Below are positions 25,742 through 33,579 of a DNA stretch of 55,988 bases, one piece after another. Under the pieces are notes generated by a model that saw only the letters and a program-made list of their open reading frames with translations, searched no databases and was not told the origin of the DNA. How positions within the stretch are numbered: position 1 is the stretch's first letter; each line of letters starts with the position of its first letter. Source of the DNA: Gammaproteobacteria bacterium F7 (lineage in GTDB: Bacteria; Pseudomonadota; Gammaproteobacteria; Pseudomonadales; IMCC2047); NCBI GenBank assembly GCA_001593685.1, contig LUKI01000009.1, forward strand, positions 1-55,988, read 5' to 3'. The position numbers and the translations under genes were made by a program.

Positions 25742-27871
25742 ATGGATATTAACGATCAGGATCACGATCCGTTGCTGGAATGCCTTTTGGTGTTATCCAG
25801 TTACCATGGTAGGCCAACCACCAAAGAGGCTCTGTTATCAGGGTTGCCCGTTGAGGCACAGTTAACTCCTGGCCTGTTTGCTCGTGCTTCGGGGCGCGTC
25901 GGGCTGATTAGCAAGATCGTTAATAAATCGCTGGATAAGTTAAATCCCGCTCTGCTACCTGCGGTCTTACTGCTCAATAATAACGAAGTTTGCCTATTAA
26001 TGGGCTGGGGGCCTGATCGCCGTCAGGCAAAGGTTGTTTATCCTGAACTCAGTGAAGCGGTGGTTGACGAACCAGTTGATCAGCTGTTGGCACGTTATAG
26101 CGGTTCGGCAATTTTGGTACGGCCCCGTTTTCGTTTCGATGCCCGTGCACCCGAAGTAAAGGGTAGCCGTGAAGCGCACTGGTTCTGGGGCGCCATCCGC
26201 GAAAATATTCCAACTTATCGGGACGTATTAATCGCGGCTTTTTTGATCAATATGTTCGCCCTTGCGTTGCCGCTCTTTACCATGAATGTTTATGACCGGG
26301 TTGTGCCGAATCATGCTATTGAAACCTTGTGGATGCTAGCGGTCGGTGTGTCATTGGTGATGGTGGTGGATCTTATTTTACGCACCATGCGCGGTTATTT
26401 TTTGGATCTTGCCAGTAAGCGGATTGATATCAAGCTCTCTGCGTTGATTATGGAAAAAGTGCTGGGATTGAGAATGGAAGTACGGCCATTGTCGGCGGGC
26501 TCATTTGCCTCTAATTTACGTGCCTTTGAAACAGTCCGTGATTTCATTGCCTCGGCCTCTGTCACGGCGCTGATTGACTTACCGTTTGTGCTAATTTTTG
26601 TCGCTGTTATTTTCTGGATTGGCCCATTGATTCTGGTGCCAATATTGGTCGGTATTCTTATTGTGTTGCTATACGCCTGGTTAACACAAAGCCGCTTGCA
26701 GGAGCTAACAGAGGCGACTTTTCGCGCTAGCGCAATGCGTAACGCGACATTAATCGAAAGCCTGGTGGGGCTGGAAACGATAAAAGGCATGGGGGCTGAG
26801 GGCTTGATGCAGCGGCGCTGGGAAAAAACGGCTGCTTTTTTGGCGGCTACTGGCGTTAAATTACGACTGTTATCGAGCACCAACGTTAATGTCACTCAAT
26901 GGGTTCAGCAGTTGGTTAGTGTCGCTGTGATTATTGTAGGTGTTTATCTGATTGCTAATGGACAGCTGACCATGGGCGGATTGATTGCGTCCACCATGCT
27001 GAGTGGGCGCATTATGGCACCGCTCGCTCAAATTGCGGGCTTGATGACCCAGTATCACAATGCAGCCACAGCGTTAACCTCTCTGGAAGAGGTGATGGCA
27101 CGCCCCGTGGAGCGCCCTGGCGATGCTAATTTTCTGTCGCGGCCAAAATTCAGAGGAGATATTGAATTTCGTAATGTGAGTTTTGCATACCCTGATGCGG
27201 GCGTTGGCGCGTTACAGAATGTGTCTTTTAAAATTAAGGCAGGAGAGCATGTGGCGGTGATGGGGCGTATTGGCTCCGGTAAAAGCACCTTGCAAAAATT
27301 AGCGATAGGCTTTTATCAGCCGATTGAAGGATCGGTGTTGATTGATGGTGTTGACCTGAGGCAGCTTGATCCGGCTGAACTGCGGCAGCAGGTTGGTTTT
27401 GTGCCTCAGGAGGCGACACTTTTCTACGGTACGCTTCGAGAAAATTTAGTTCTGGGGCACCCGCAAGCCGATGATGAAGCGGTGTTACAGGCGGCAGAGT
27501 TTGCCAACCTTAATGAATTTGTGAATCAGCATCCACAAGGGTTTGACATGATGGTGGGTGAGCGTGGCGAATCGCTGTCTGGCGGCCAACGCAAGTCTAT
27601 TGCCTTGGCGCGTGCAGTGATTCATAACCCACCCATTATGCTTCTTGATGAACCAACAGGCTCCATGGATCACTCTACGGAGGTGTGGGTTAAACGTAAA
27701 CTGGCTGAGTTTTCTAAGGGTAAAACGATGTTAATGGTGACGCATCGCACATCCTTATTGGATATGGCTGACCGTATTATTGTTGTCGATGGCGGCAAAA
27801 TTGTTGCCGACGGCCCGCGCGAACAGGTGATTGAAGCACTGCGCTCAGGGCGTGTCGGGAGAGCGTCATGA
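25742..27871 (+). CDS. lapB: Type I secretion ABC exporter (LapB-like)
   Basis: About 709 residues from ATG 25742; an upstream in-frame TTG at 25676 lacks conservation and a ribosome site. Domains: an N-terminal C39-like domain without the catalytic Cys (about 1-125), six membrane helices (about 150-440) and a nucleotide-binding domain with GRIGSGKST, LSGGQRKSIALARA and IMLLDEPTGSMD. The inactive peptidase-like domain is typical of exporters for large RTX adhesins, where it holds the unfolded substrate. It overlaps the adaptor gene by four bases (ATGA). Its substrate is very likely the adhesin at 30053-33118. Confidence 0.88.
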   Translation: MDINDQDHDPLLECLLVLSSYHGRPTTKEALLSGLPVEAQLTPGLFARASGRVGLISKIVNKSLDKLNPALLPAVLLLNNNEVCLLMGWGPDRRQAKVVYPELSEAVVDEPVDQLLARYSGSAILVRPRFRFDARAPEVKGSREAHWFWGAIRENIPTYRDVLIAAFLINMFALALPLFTMNVYDRVVPNHAIETLWMLAVGVSLVMVVDLILRTMRGYFLDLASKRIDIKLSALIMEKVLGLRMEVRPLSAGSFASNLRAFETVRDFIASASVTALIDLPFVLIFVAVIFWIGPLILVPILVGILIVLLYAWLTQSRLQELTEATFRASAMRNATLIESLVGLETIKGMGAEGLMQRRWEKTAAFLAATGVKLRLLSSTNVNVTQWVQQLVSVAVIIVGVYLIANGQLTMGGLIASTMLSGRIMAPLAQIAGLMTQYHNAATALTSLEEVMARPVERPGDANFLSRPKFRGDIEFRNVSFAYPDAGVGALQNVSFKIKAGEHVAVMGRIGSGKSTLQKLAIGFYQPIEGSVLIDGVDLRQLDPAELRQQVGFVPQEATLFYGTLRENLVLGHPQADDEAVLQAAEFANLNEFVNQHPQGFDMMVGERGESLSGGQRKSIALARAVIHNPPIMLLDEPTGSMDHSTEVWVKRKLAEFSKGKTMLMVTHRTSLLDMADRIIVVDGGKIVADGPREQVIEALRSGRVGRAS

Positions 27872-29322
27872 TCCAAAAACCAGATCAGGGCGCTAACTCT
27901 ATCGAAACGTCACAGAATACGAAAAAAGTATCTGAGCAGGTTATGGCGGATAAACCTAAGCAACCCTCTGGTCTGCAGGCGCTTTACAATAAGTTTTTTG
28001 CGCGCTGGGCAAGTGACGAGGAAGAGGAAACACTGGATTGGCAGGTAGAAGCTAATTCGGCATTAGTGCATCAGGAGCCAATCCGTGCCCGGGCATTATT
28101 ATACGTGGTCGCTATTGCATTGCTGTTATTGATTGTTTGGGCCGCTTTTGCCGAAATTGATGAAGTGACACGTGGTGAAGCCAAGGTGATTCCTACGCGG
28201 CAGGTGCAGATTGTTCAATCGCTTGATGGTGGTGTGGTGACCAGTATTGAGGTCAAAGAAGGCGATGTTGTTGAACAGGGACAACTGCTAGTGCGTCTGG
28301 ATGCAACGCGATTTACTTCTTCGCTGCGAGAAAATGAAGTCGAGTACCTGGTTTTGAAAGTGAAGGCGGCTCGCCTAAAAGCGGTTGCCGAAGGGGCTGA
28401 CTTTGTTCCCGAAGAGGGCTGGGTACAAAAAGTACCGGATGTTGTCGCCCAGCAGCAAATTCTTTATGACGCCAGTCAGCAGCAGCTTCGGTCGGTAAAA
28501 AATATCGCCGAGCAGCAGCTAGAGCAACGTTTACAGGAGTTAGCTGAGGCGAAAGCTAAACGCACCCAATCGTCCCGCTCCTATCAACTGTCAGCCGAAG
28601 AGCTGAAAAAGACCAAGCCGCTAGTCAAGTCAGGAGCGGTGTCTGAGGTGGAAATTCTTCGTCTGGAGCGTGATGTGGCACGTTTCCGTGGCGAGCGTGA
28701 TCAAGCGACGGCTTCTACGAAACGAATTGAGGCCGCGATTGCTGAAGCGAAAGGTAAGCTTAATGAAGTTGAGCTGGACTTTAAGAATAACATCCGTGAA
28801 GAGTTGACCGAGGTGACTACGCGTATCAAAGGTTTGTATGAATCCAGCGTTGGTTTGTCAGACCGAGTGGCGCAAACGGCTGTTCGATCTCCTGTGCATG
28901 GCACAGTTAAACGCCTGTTCTTTAATACTATCGGCGGTGTGGTTGTGCCAGGCAAGGAAGTGGTGGAAATTGTACCGTCTGACGATGCTTTGCTGCTTGA
29001 GGCGCGTATAAAACCCAAAGATATTGCATTTTTAACACTCGGTCAGCCGGCTGTGGTGAAGTTTACCGCTTATGATTTTGCTATTTATGGTGGTTTGGAA
29101 GCCTCTGTGGCACATATTGGCGCAGATACTGTGATGGATGAAGATGGCAACCCTTTCTACACTGTCAGAGTAAGAACGCTTAAATCGAGTTTAGGTGACA
29201 ATAAACCCATTATTCCTGGCATGGTCGCACAGGTTGATATTTTGACCGGTAAAAAGAGCATTCTGTCCTACCTGTTGAAACCGGTGTTACGCGCCAAAGA
29301 GTACGCTTTAACCGAAAGATGA
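27868..29322 (+). CDS. lapC: HlyD-family membrane fusion protein (LapC-like)
   Basis: 484 residues. A cytosolic N-terminus with an acidic DEEEETLDW patch is followed by one membrane helix (about 73-93), then the biotinyl/lipoyl-like motif VQIVQSLDGGVVTSIEVKEGDVVEQGQ (described as its halves SLDGGVVTSIEV and EGDVVEQGQLL), a long coiled coil (about 190-325) and a beta-barrel end. This is the periplasmic adaptor that joins the ABC exporter to a TolC channel. It overlaps both neighbours by four bases, so exporter, adaptor and the LuxR-type gene are translationally coupled. Confidence 0.88.
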   Translation: MIQKPDQGANSIETSQNTKKVSEQVMADKPKQPSGLQALYNKFFARWASDEEEETLDWQVEANSALVHQEPIRARALLYVVAIALLLLIVWAAFAEIDEVTRGEAKVIPTRQVQIVQSLDGGVVTSIEVKEGDVVEQGQLLVRLDATRFTSSLRENEVEYLVLKVKAARLKAVAEGADFVPEEGWVQKVPDVVAQQQILYDASQQQLRSVKNIAEQQLEQRLQELAEAKAKRTQSSRSYQLSAEELKKTKPLVKSGAVSEVEILRLERDVARFRGERDQATASTKRIEAAIAEAKGKLNEVELDFKNNIREELTEVTTRIKGLYESSVGLSDRVAQTAVRSPVHGTVKRLFFNTIGGVVVPGKEVVEIVPSDDALLLEARIKPKDIAFLTLGQPAVVKFTAYDFAIYGGLEASVAHIGADTVMDEDGNPFYTVRVRTLKSSLGDNKPIIPGMVAQVDILTGKKSILSYLLKPVLRAKEYALTER

Positions 29323-29993
29323 CAGCACAAATTTTTATTACGACACGCGCTTGTTTGAACCCTCGTTGGCAGGAAGCCTTTGAGACAGCACTCTATTGTA
29401 ATTTAGATAGCTTCTCTGAGGACCAACTGCATGTCGACAAAGCTATTTATTGGTTCGATATTAGCCAGTTATCCGTTGATCAGCGGTTGTTGGAGTTGCA
29501 GAGAATTGTCAAGCAGGCAGAAAAAGTGGTGGTGATGACCGATGAGCAGACAGACCAGGAGGCCATGTTAGTTATGCAAAGTGGTGCTGTGGGTTATTGT
29601 CATTACTTGGCGGTACCAGAGCAGCTGCGAGAAATTGCGTCAGTCGTTACGCAGGGTGGTTTATGGATTGGTGCCCGGTTAATGCAGACATTATTGGCAG
29701 CCGCTAACCGCGTTGAACCGCAGCGCGAAAGCTCTGAGAGTGACATTGAATTGCAACAGTGCCTGGAACAGCTTACGCCGCGAGAGCGTATGGTCGCAGT
29801 TGAGGTTGGAAAAGGTGCGACTAATAGAGAGATCGCCGAGCGACTGGATATTACTGAGCGCACAGTAAAAGCACATATTTCGGTTATTTTTGACAAACTT
29901 GATGTACGTGATCGCGTTAAATTAGCGTTGCTTATCAATAACCTATCAAAAAATAACGACCTATTGTCCTTTAGTACAATGGCGCAGCCTTGA
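29319..29993 (+). CDS. LuxR/NarL-type regulator with degenerate receiver domain
   Basis: 224 residues. The C-terminal part (about 145-210) is a LuxR-type helix-turn-helix: LTPRERMVAVEVGKGATNREIA and LDITERTVKAHISVIFDKL. The N-terminal part folds like a NarL-type receiver (SGAVGYCHYLAVPEQLREI and VTQGGLWIGARLM are the usual last segments). However, the acidic pair at the start is missing (IFITTRA) and the conserved Lys near the GY motif is replaced, so phosphorylation is doubtful. It is embedded between the secretion genes and the adhesin and overlaps lapC by four bases. It probably controls the adhesin operon in cis. Confidence 0.82.
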   Translation: MTAQIFITTRACLNPRWQEAFETALYCNLDSFSEDQLHVDKAIYWFDISQLSVDQRLLELQRIVKQAEKVVVMTDEQTDQEAMLVMQSGAVGYCHYLAVPEQLREIASVVTQGGLWIGARLMQTLLAAANRVEPQRESSESDIELQQCLEQLTPRERMVAVEVGKGATNREIAERLDITERTVKAHISVIFDKLDVRDRVKLALLINNLSKNNDLLSFSTMAQP

Positions 29994-30052
29994 TACTGCG
30001 CTAATCTTTATCCATTGCTGTAATAACCGCTTTTGAAACAAGGATAGAGATA

Positions 30053-33000
30053 ATGACTGACCAAACTCCCATCGCTCGAGTTGTTGCCGTTACCGGTGAC
30101 GTGTATGTGCGTAATGAAAATGGTGAAATGCGCTTATTGGAGCCCGATAGCGTCATTTATCCAGGCGATCGAATTGTCGCGGATCCTGGTGAGTTTGTTG
30201 AGTTGGCAATGGCCAATGGCCAATCAATGTTGGTTGACTCGCAAACGCCCGTTACCTTCAGTGATGATATGTTACCTGAAACAGCTGAAAATTCGGCAGA
30301 TGCAGCGCTTGCGGATGGCAGTATTGATGAATTACTGAAAGCACTGGAAAACGGCGAAGAAGTTGATGCGCTACTGGAAGCACCGGCAGCGGGTGCTGGT
30401 GGTGATGATGGACATAGTTTTGTTGTTCTGGAACGTATTGTTGAAACGCTTGCTCAACAGGCGGGGCAAGGCGAACAGCCTGAATTTATATCTGCCGCGA
30501 TTGATGTTTTGGATGCCGCTGGCGGACAAAATAATGAAGCAGTAACAACTCCCCAATCTGCTGGGCCATCTAATAGCAACCCGGTGGCTGGCGATGACAC
30601 GATTACAGTCGGTGAAGATAGTGTCTTTTCTTCCAGCGTTAATCTAACAGCTAACGATTTTGATGCCGACGGAGATAGCTTGACCGTCGTTCCTGGCACC
30701 TTCAATACTTCGCAGGGTGGCAGCATCGTGATTGCTGCCGACGGTAGTTACACTTACACACCGCCTGCCAACTACAGCGGCTCAGATAGCGTGATTTATA
30801 CAGTAACAGATGGATCGTTATCTGATACTGGCACGGTGAATATCACCGTGGCGCCAGCCACCGACCTGACCGCCGGTGATGACAGCCTGAACGTCACCGA
30901 AGACAGTGGTCTGACCACCGGCAGTGTCACTGCGAACGACAGCACCACCAGTGGCGGCAGCCTCAGCTACGCGGTGGCCAGTGGCGTCAGTAACGGCACC
31001 CTGGCGTTCCGTCCAGACGGCAGCTACGACTACACCCCGAATGCCAACTTCAACGGCAGTGACAGCTTCACCTACACGGTGACGGATGCGGCCTCCGGCG
31101 AAAGTAGCACGCAGACGGTGAATATCACCGTGGCGCCGGTAAACGATGCTCCTACTGCCATAAATGATTCAATCACTGTAGATGAGGACTCTGTTTTTGC
31201 GTCAACGATTGATTTAGATGCGAATGATACTGACCCTGATGGGGACGCGTTGAGTGTGGTTGCTGGAACCTTCACGACTGCACAGGGGGGGAGCATTGTT
31301 ATTGCCGCAGATGGCAGCTACACCTATACACCTAAGGTCAACTTCTCAGGCAGTGATAGCGTTGATTATACTGTCACGGATGGAGTGTTAACGGATACGG
31401 GCACTTTAAATATCACGGTGGCTCCTGTTGCTGATGCGCCTGTTATTTCTCAATCTACAGCAACGCCGCCCACTTCTACTGGGCTTAAGTTTAGTTTTTA
31501 TGATGAGCTAAATAACAGTGATCGAAATGCGTCTTCTCAAGAGGGGGCAACAAACGGTGCATCGCCAACCACTGAAACTCGCCAAATGACGGGCTTTGGT
31601 ACCGATAAAAAGGTTGTTAATACGAGTGTTATTCAAACGGATGGCTCTACAATAGAGATTGAGCAGGGTGATACTTATGCCGTGACGGGACTGATTTACC
31701 TGCAAGCAGGCAGTACCTACCAGTTTTCAGGGTATCAGGATGACTCGATTAGAATCGAATTGGGCGGACAAACCTTGATTAGTTCTACCGGTGATTCGTA
31801 CGGTAATTATGGCCAGGGAACGTCGAAATTTAACGATTCTGATAATGTATTTACTGCTCCCGAAGATGGTTATTACACGCTTGAGGTTTATGTAAATAAT
31901 GTAACGGGGCCTGGTCAGTTCTCGTTAAACGTTAATGTTGATGGTGGGCTAGCAAAGGCGTTAAACGCTACTAATTTCAGTATTTATTCCGATGCTACTG
32001 ACCTCGCTGCCGTGGGTGGCCAGTTCTCTAATTTTGTCGAGAGTGGAAGTAATACTGGTGGCGGCTATTTCCCTGCATCACTGAATACAGGGCTTGCTGA
32101 TTCGATGATCAGCATTGATAACCTGAATGTTGCTCTTACCGATACCGATGGCTCTGAGGTTATACAAAGCATTGTGATCAAAGGCATTCCAGTTGGCGCT
32201 ACGTTGGTAAGTGGTGCGAATAGCTTTATCGCAACGGCAGGAAATACGCAGGTGGATGTCACCAGTTGGACATTAAGCGAGCTGTATATATCGCCGCCTA
32301 GTGGCTTTGTTGGAACCTTTGACTTGGGTGTTACCGCTGTCAGCCTTGAAACAGCGAATAGTGATACGGCAGTCAGCAATCAACTGATTACCGTTAATGT
32401 CATTGACTTTAATACAGCAACAGCTGGTCTTGATGCTGATTTACTGGGTGATGGCAATATTATTCAAGGCTCATCCGGAGATGATGATTTATCAACCACA
32501 GCGGCGAACCGAATTATTGATGGTGACGCGGGTAATGACACCATTTCCGGCCGATCAGGGTCTGATGTCCTCGTTGGTGGGCTTGGTGATGATGATATTA
32601 AGGGGAAAGGTGGCGATGATTTGCTGTACGGTGAAGCGGGTCAGGATGATCTGGACGGTGGCGCCGGCAAAGATTTCCTTGCTGGAGGGGTTGGTGACGA
32701 TAATCTTAGCGGTGGTAGCGGCGACGATATGTTGCTTGGTGGCGAAGGAAATGATTTCTTAGTCGGCGGTGCAGGTGTTGATACTTTTGCTTGGGAATTG
32801 GGTGATCAGGGGGTAGCCGGTGCGCCAGCGATGGATACGATTGCCGATTTCAATAATGGCTCTGATCACGATGTTTTGGATTTGCGAGACCTTCTCGTAG
32901 ATGAAGAAAATAATGACCTGACCGATTACTTGCATGTACGAGAATCAGGTGGAGACACTTTCATTGACGTTAGTAGTGATGGCCAATTTGCGAGTGGTTT

Positions 33001-33118
33001 TGATGCCTCAAAGGTTGATCAGACGATTGAGTTGACTGGTGTAGACTTCGGTTCGATAGCAGACCAAAGTGCTTTGCTTCAGAGCCTTGTTGATAGTGGT
33101 AAGTTGGTTACCGATTAA
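30053..33118 (+). CDS. RTX adhesin with LapG-cleavable retention module (LapA-like, small)
   Basis: 1021 residues, far smaller than LapA (thousands). Order: an N-terminal retention module (1-130) with the LapG site P-A-A-G at 111-114 (cleavage expected between A112 and A113); three cadherin/VCBS-like repeats of about 92 residues (about 185-460), each with a GSDS..YTVTDG core; a PA14-like domain (about 475-645: GLKFSFYDELN, SGYQDDSIRIELGG, APEDGYYTLEVY); a further beta domain; RTX repeats (about 806-912); and a type I secretion target tail ending LLQSLVDSGKLVTD. It starts with ATG after AAGGATAGAG. The module plugs the TolC pore and holds the adhesin on the surface until LapG cuts. Confidence 0.88.
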   Translation: MTDQTPIARVVAVTGDVYVRNENGEMRLLEPDSVIYPGDRIVADPGEFVELAMANGQSMLVDSQTPVTFSDDMLPETAENSADAALADGSIDELLKALENGEEVDALLEAPAAGAGGDDGHSFVVLERIVETLAQQAGQGEQPEFISAAIDVLDAAGGQNNEAVTTPQSAGPSNSNPVAGDDTITVGEDSVFSSSVNLTANDFDADGDSLTVVPGTFNTSQGGSIVIAADGSYTYTPPANYSGSDSVIYTVTDGSLSDTGTVNITVAPATDLTAGDDSLNVTEDSGLTTGSVTANDSTTSGGSLSYAVASGVSNGTLAFRPDGSYDYTPNANFNGSDSFTYTVTDAASGESSTQTVNITVAPVNDAPTAINDSITVDEDSVFASTIDLDANDTDPDGDALSVVAGTFTTAQGGSIVIAADGSYTYTPKVNFSGSDSVDYTVTDGVLTDTGTLNITVAPVADAPVISQSTATPPTSTGLKFSFYDELNNSDRNASSQEGATNGASPTTETRQMTGFGTDKKVVNTSVIQTDGSTIEIEQGDTYAVTGLIYLQAGSTYQFSGYQDDSIRIELGGQTLISSTGDSYGNYGQGTSKFNDSDNVFTAPEDGYYTLEVYVNNVTGPGQFSLNVNVDGGLAKALNATNFSIYSDATDLAAVGGQFSNFVESGSNTGGGYFPASLNTGLADSMISIDNLNVALTDTDGSEVIQSIVIKGIPVGATLVSGANSFIATAGNTQVDVTSWTLSELYISPPSGFVGTFDLGVTAVSLETANSDTAVSNQLITVNVIDFNTATAGLDADLLGDGNIIQGSSGDDDLSTTAANRIIDGDAGNDTISGRSGSDVLVGGLGDDDIKGKGGDDLLYGEAGQDDLDGGAGKDFLAGGVGDDNLSGGSGDDMLLGGEGNDFLVGGAGVDTFAWELGDQGVAGAPAMDTIADFNNGSDHDVLDLRDLLVDEENNDLTDYLHVRESGGDTFIDVSSDGQFASGFDASKVDQTIELTGVDFGSIADQSALLQSLVDSGKLVTD
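30833..31137 (+). repeat. GC-rich adhesin repeat bounded by identical 23-base direct repeats
   Basis: The same 23 bases occur at 30833-30855 and 31115-31137, 282 bases (94 codons) apart; each contains the palindrome ACGGTGA-ATA-TCACCGT. The module they delimit (30856-31137) uses C- and G-ending codons almost throughout, unlike the repeats on each side. The equivalent end of the third repeat (near 31405) is clearly diverged. Confidence 0.8.
32468..32788 (+). repeat. RTX nonapeptide repeat block
   Basis: Encodes about nine to ten GGxGxDxxx-type repeats (GGLGDDDIK, GGAGKDFLA, GGVGDDNLS, GGEGNDFLV, GGAGVDTFA). These bind calcium and fold after export. They sit just before the type I secretion target segment of the adhesin. 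Confidence 0.9.
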
Positions 33119-33132
33119 TATTGGTTTGAGTG

Positions 33133-33148
33133 GGCGGCATCGGCCGCC
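33133..33148 (+). promoter_or_regulatory. Intercistronic GC hairpin after the adhesin
   Basis: GGCGGC 33133-33138 pairs with GCCGCC 33143-33148 around ATCG. There is no T-tract, so it looks more like an RNA-stabilising or attenuating hairpin between the adhesin and the small downstream gene than a full terminator. Confidence 0.4.
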
Positions 33149-33181
33149 TGCTCAGGCTGCAGACATAATATAGGAGTGGTA

Positions 33182-33514
33182 ATGCCTTATATTAAGCGTG
33201 ATCAACAGGGAACCATCGTCGCGATTAGTCAGCTAGCAGGGGATAGCTTTGATGAACTAATTGACGATGAGGCGGATGAGTTAGTGGCTTTTTTAGCTCA
33301 ATGGCAAACCAGTGGGGCTGAACTGGATGAAACCGATTTGGATTTTATTCGCGTTTTGGAAGACTTGATTGATTTGTTGATTAGTAAAAATGTTATTCGT
33401 TTCACAGACTTACCTGAAGCGGCGCGTGGAAAAATGCAAAAACGCCAGCATCTTCGTGAGAGCCTTAATCCTCGTCTTGACTTGTTGTTTGACGAAGATT
33501 CAAATGATTTTTAG
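33182..33514 (+). CDS. Small acidic protein linked to Lap-type systems
   Basis: 110 residues. The opening MPYIKRDQQGTIVAIS and the central DFIRVLEDLIDLLISKNVIRFTDLPEAAR belong to a gammaproteobacterial family that databases often label tryptophan synthase beta-like, although it has none of the PLP-binding features of TrpB. It is soluble and acidic, with a mostly helical second half. Start ATG 33182 is chosen over GTG 33176 because AGGAG (33172-33176) is five bases from the ATG and overlaps the GTG. It follows the adhesin in the same direction. Function unknown; a role in the Lap system is suggested by position only. Confidence 0.7.
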   Translation: MPYIKRDQQGTIVAISQLAGDSFDELIDDEADELVAFLAQWQTSGAELDETDLDFIRVLEDLIDLLISKNVIRFTDLPEAARGKMQKRQHLRESLNPRLDLLFDEDSNDF

Positions 33515-33531
33515 TTATTATTAACTTGAGT

Positions 33532-33567
33532 ATAGCCAAGCATGTTGGCAGCGAGACGCTTGGCTAT
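33532..33567. terminator. Bidirectional terminator between the small gene and lapD
   Basis: ATAGCCAAGC 33532-33541 pairs perfectly with GCTTGGCTAT 33558-33567. It lies between two convergent genes (ends at 33514 and 33580). Confidence 0.65.
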
Positions 33568-33579
33568 TCAATGCTGCTG

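Noticed and set aside
32397-32762. Alternative-frame open frame across the RTX repeats
   Set aside because: It is a product of the regular Gly/Asp repeat codons in another frame; the RTX frame is clearly the coding one.
32468-32788. Regular short repeats considered as a CRISPR array
   Set aside because: The repeats are in-frame GGxGxDxxx codons without unique spacers, and no cas genes are nearby.
33182-33514. Calling this gene tryptophan synthase beta subunit
   Set aside because: It is only 110 residues and lacks the PLP lysine and all TrpB motifs; the name is a database carry-over.
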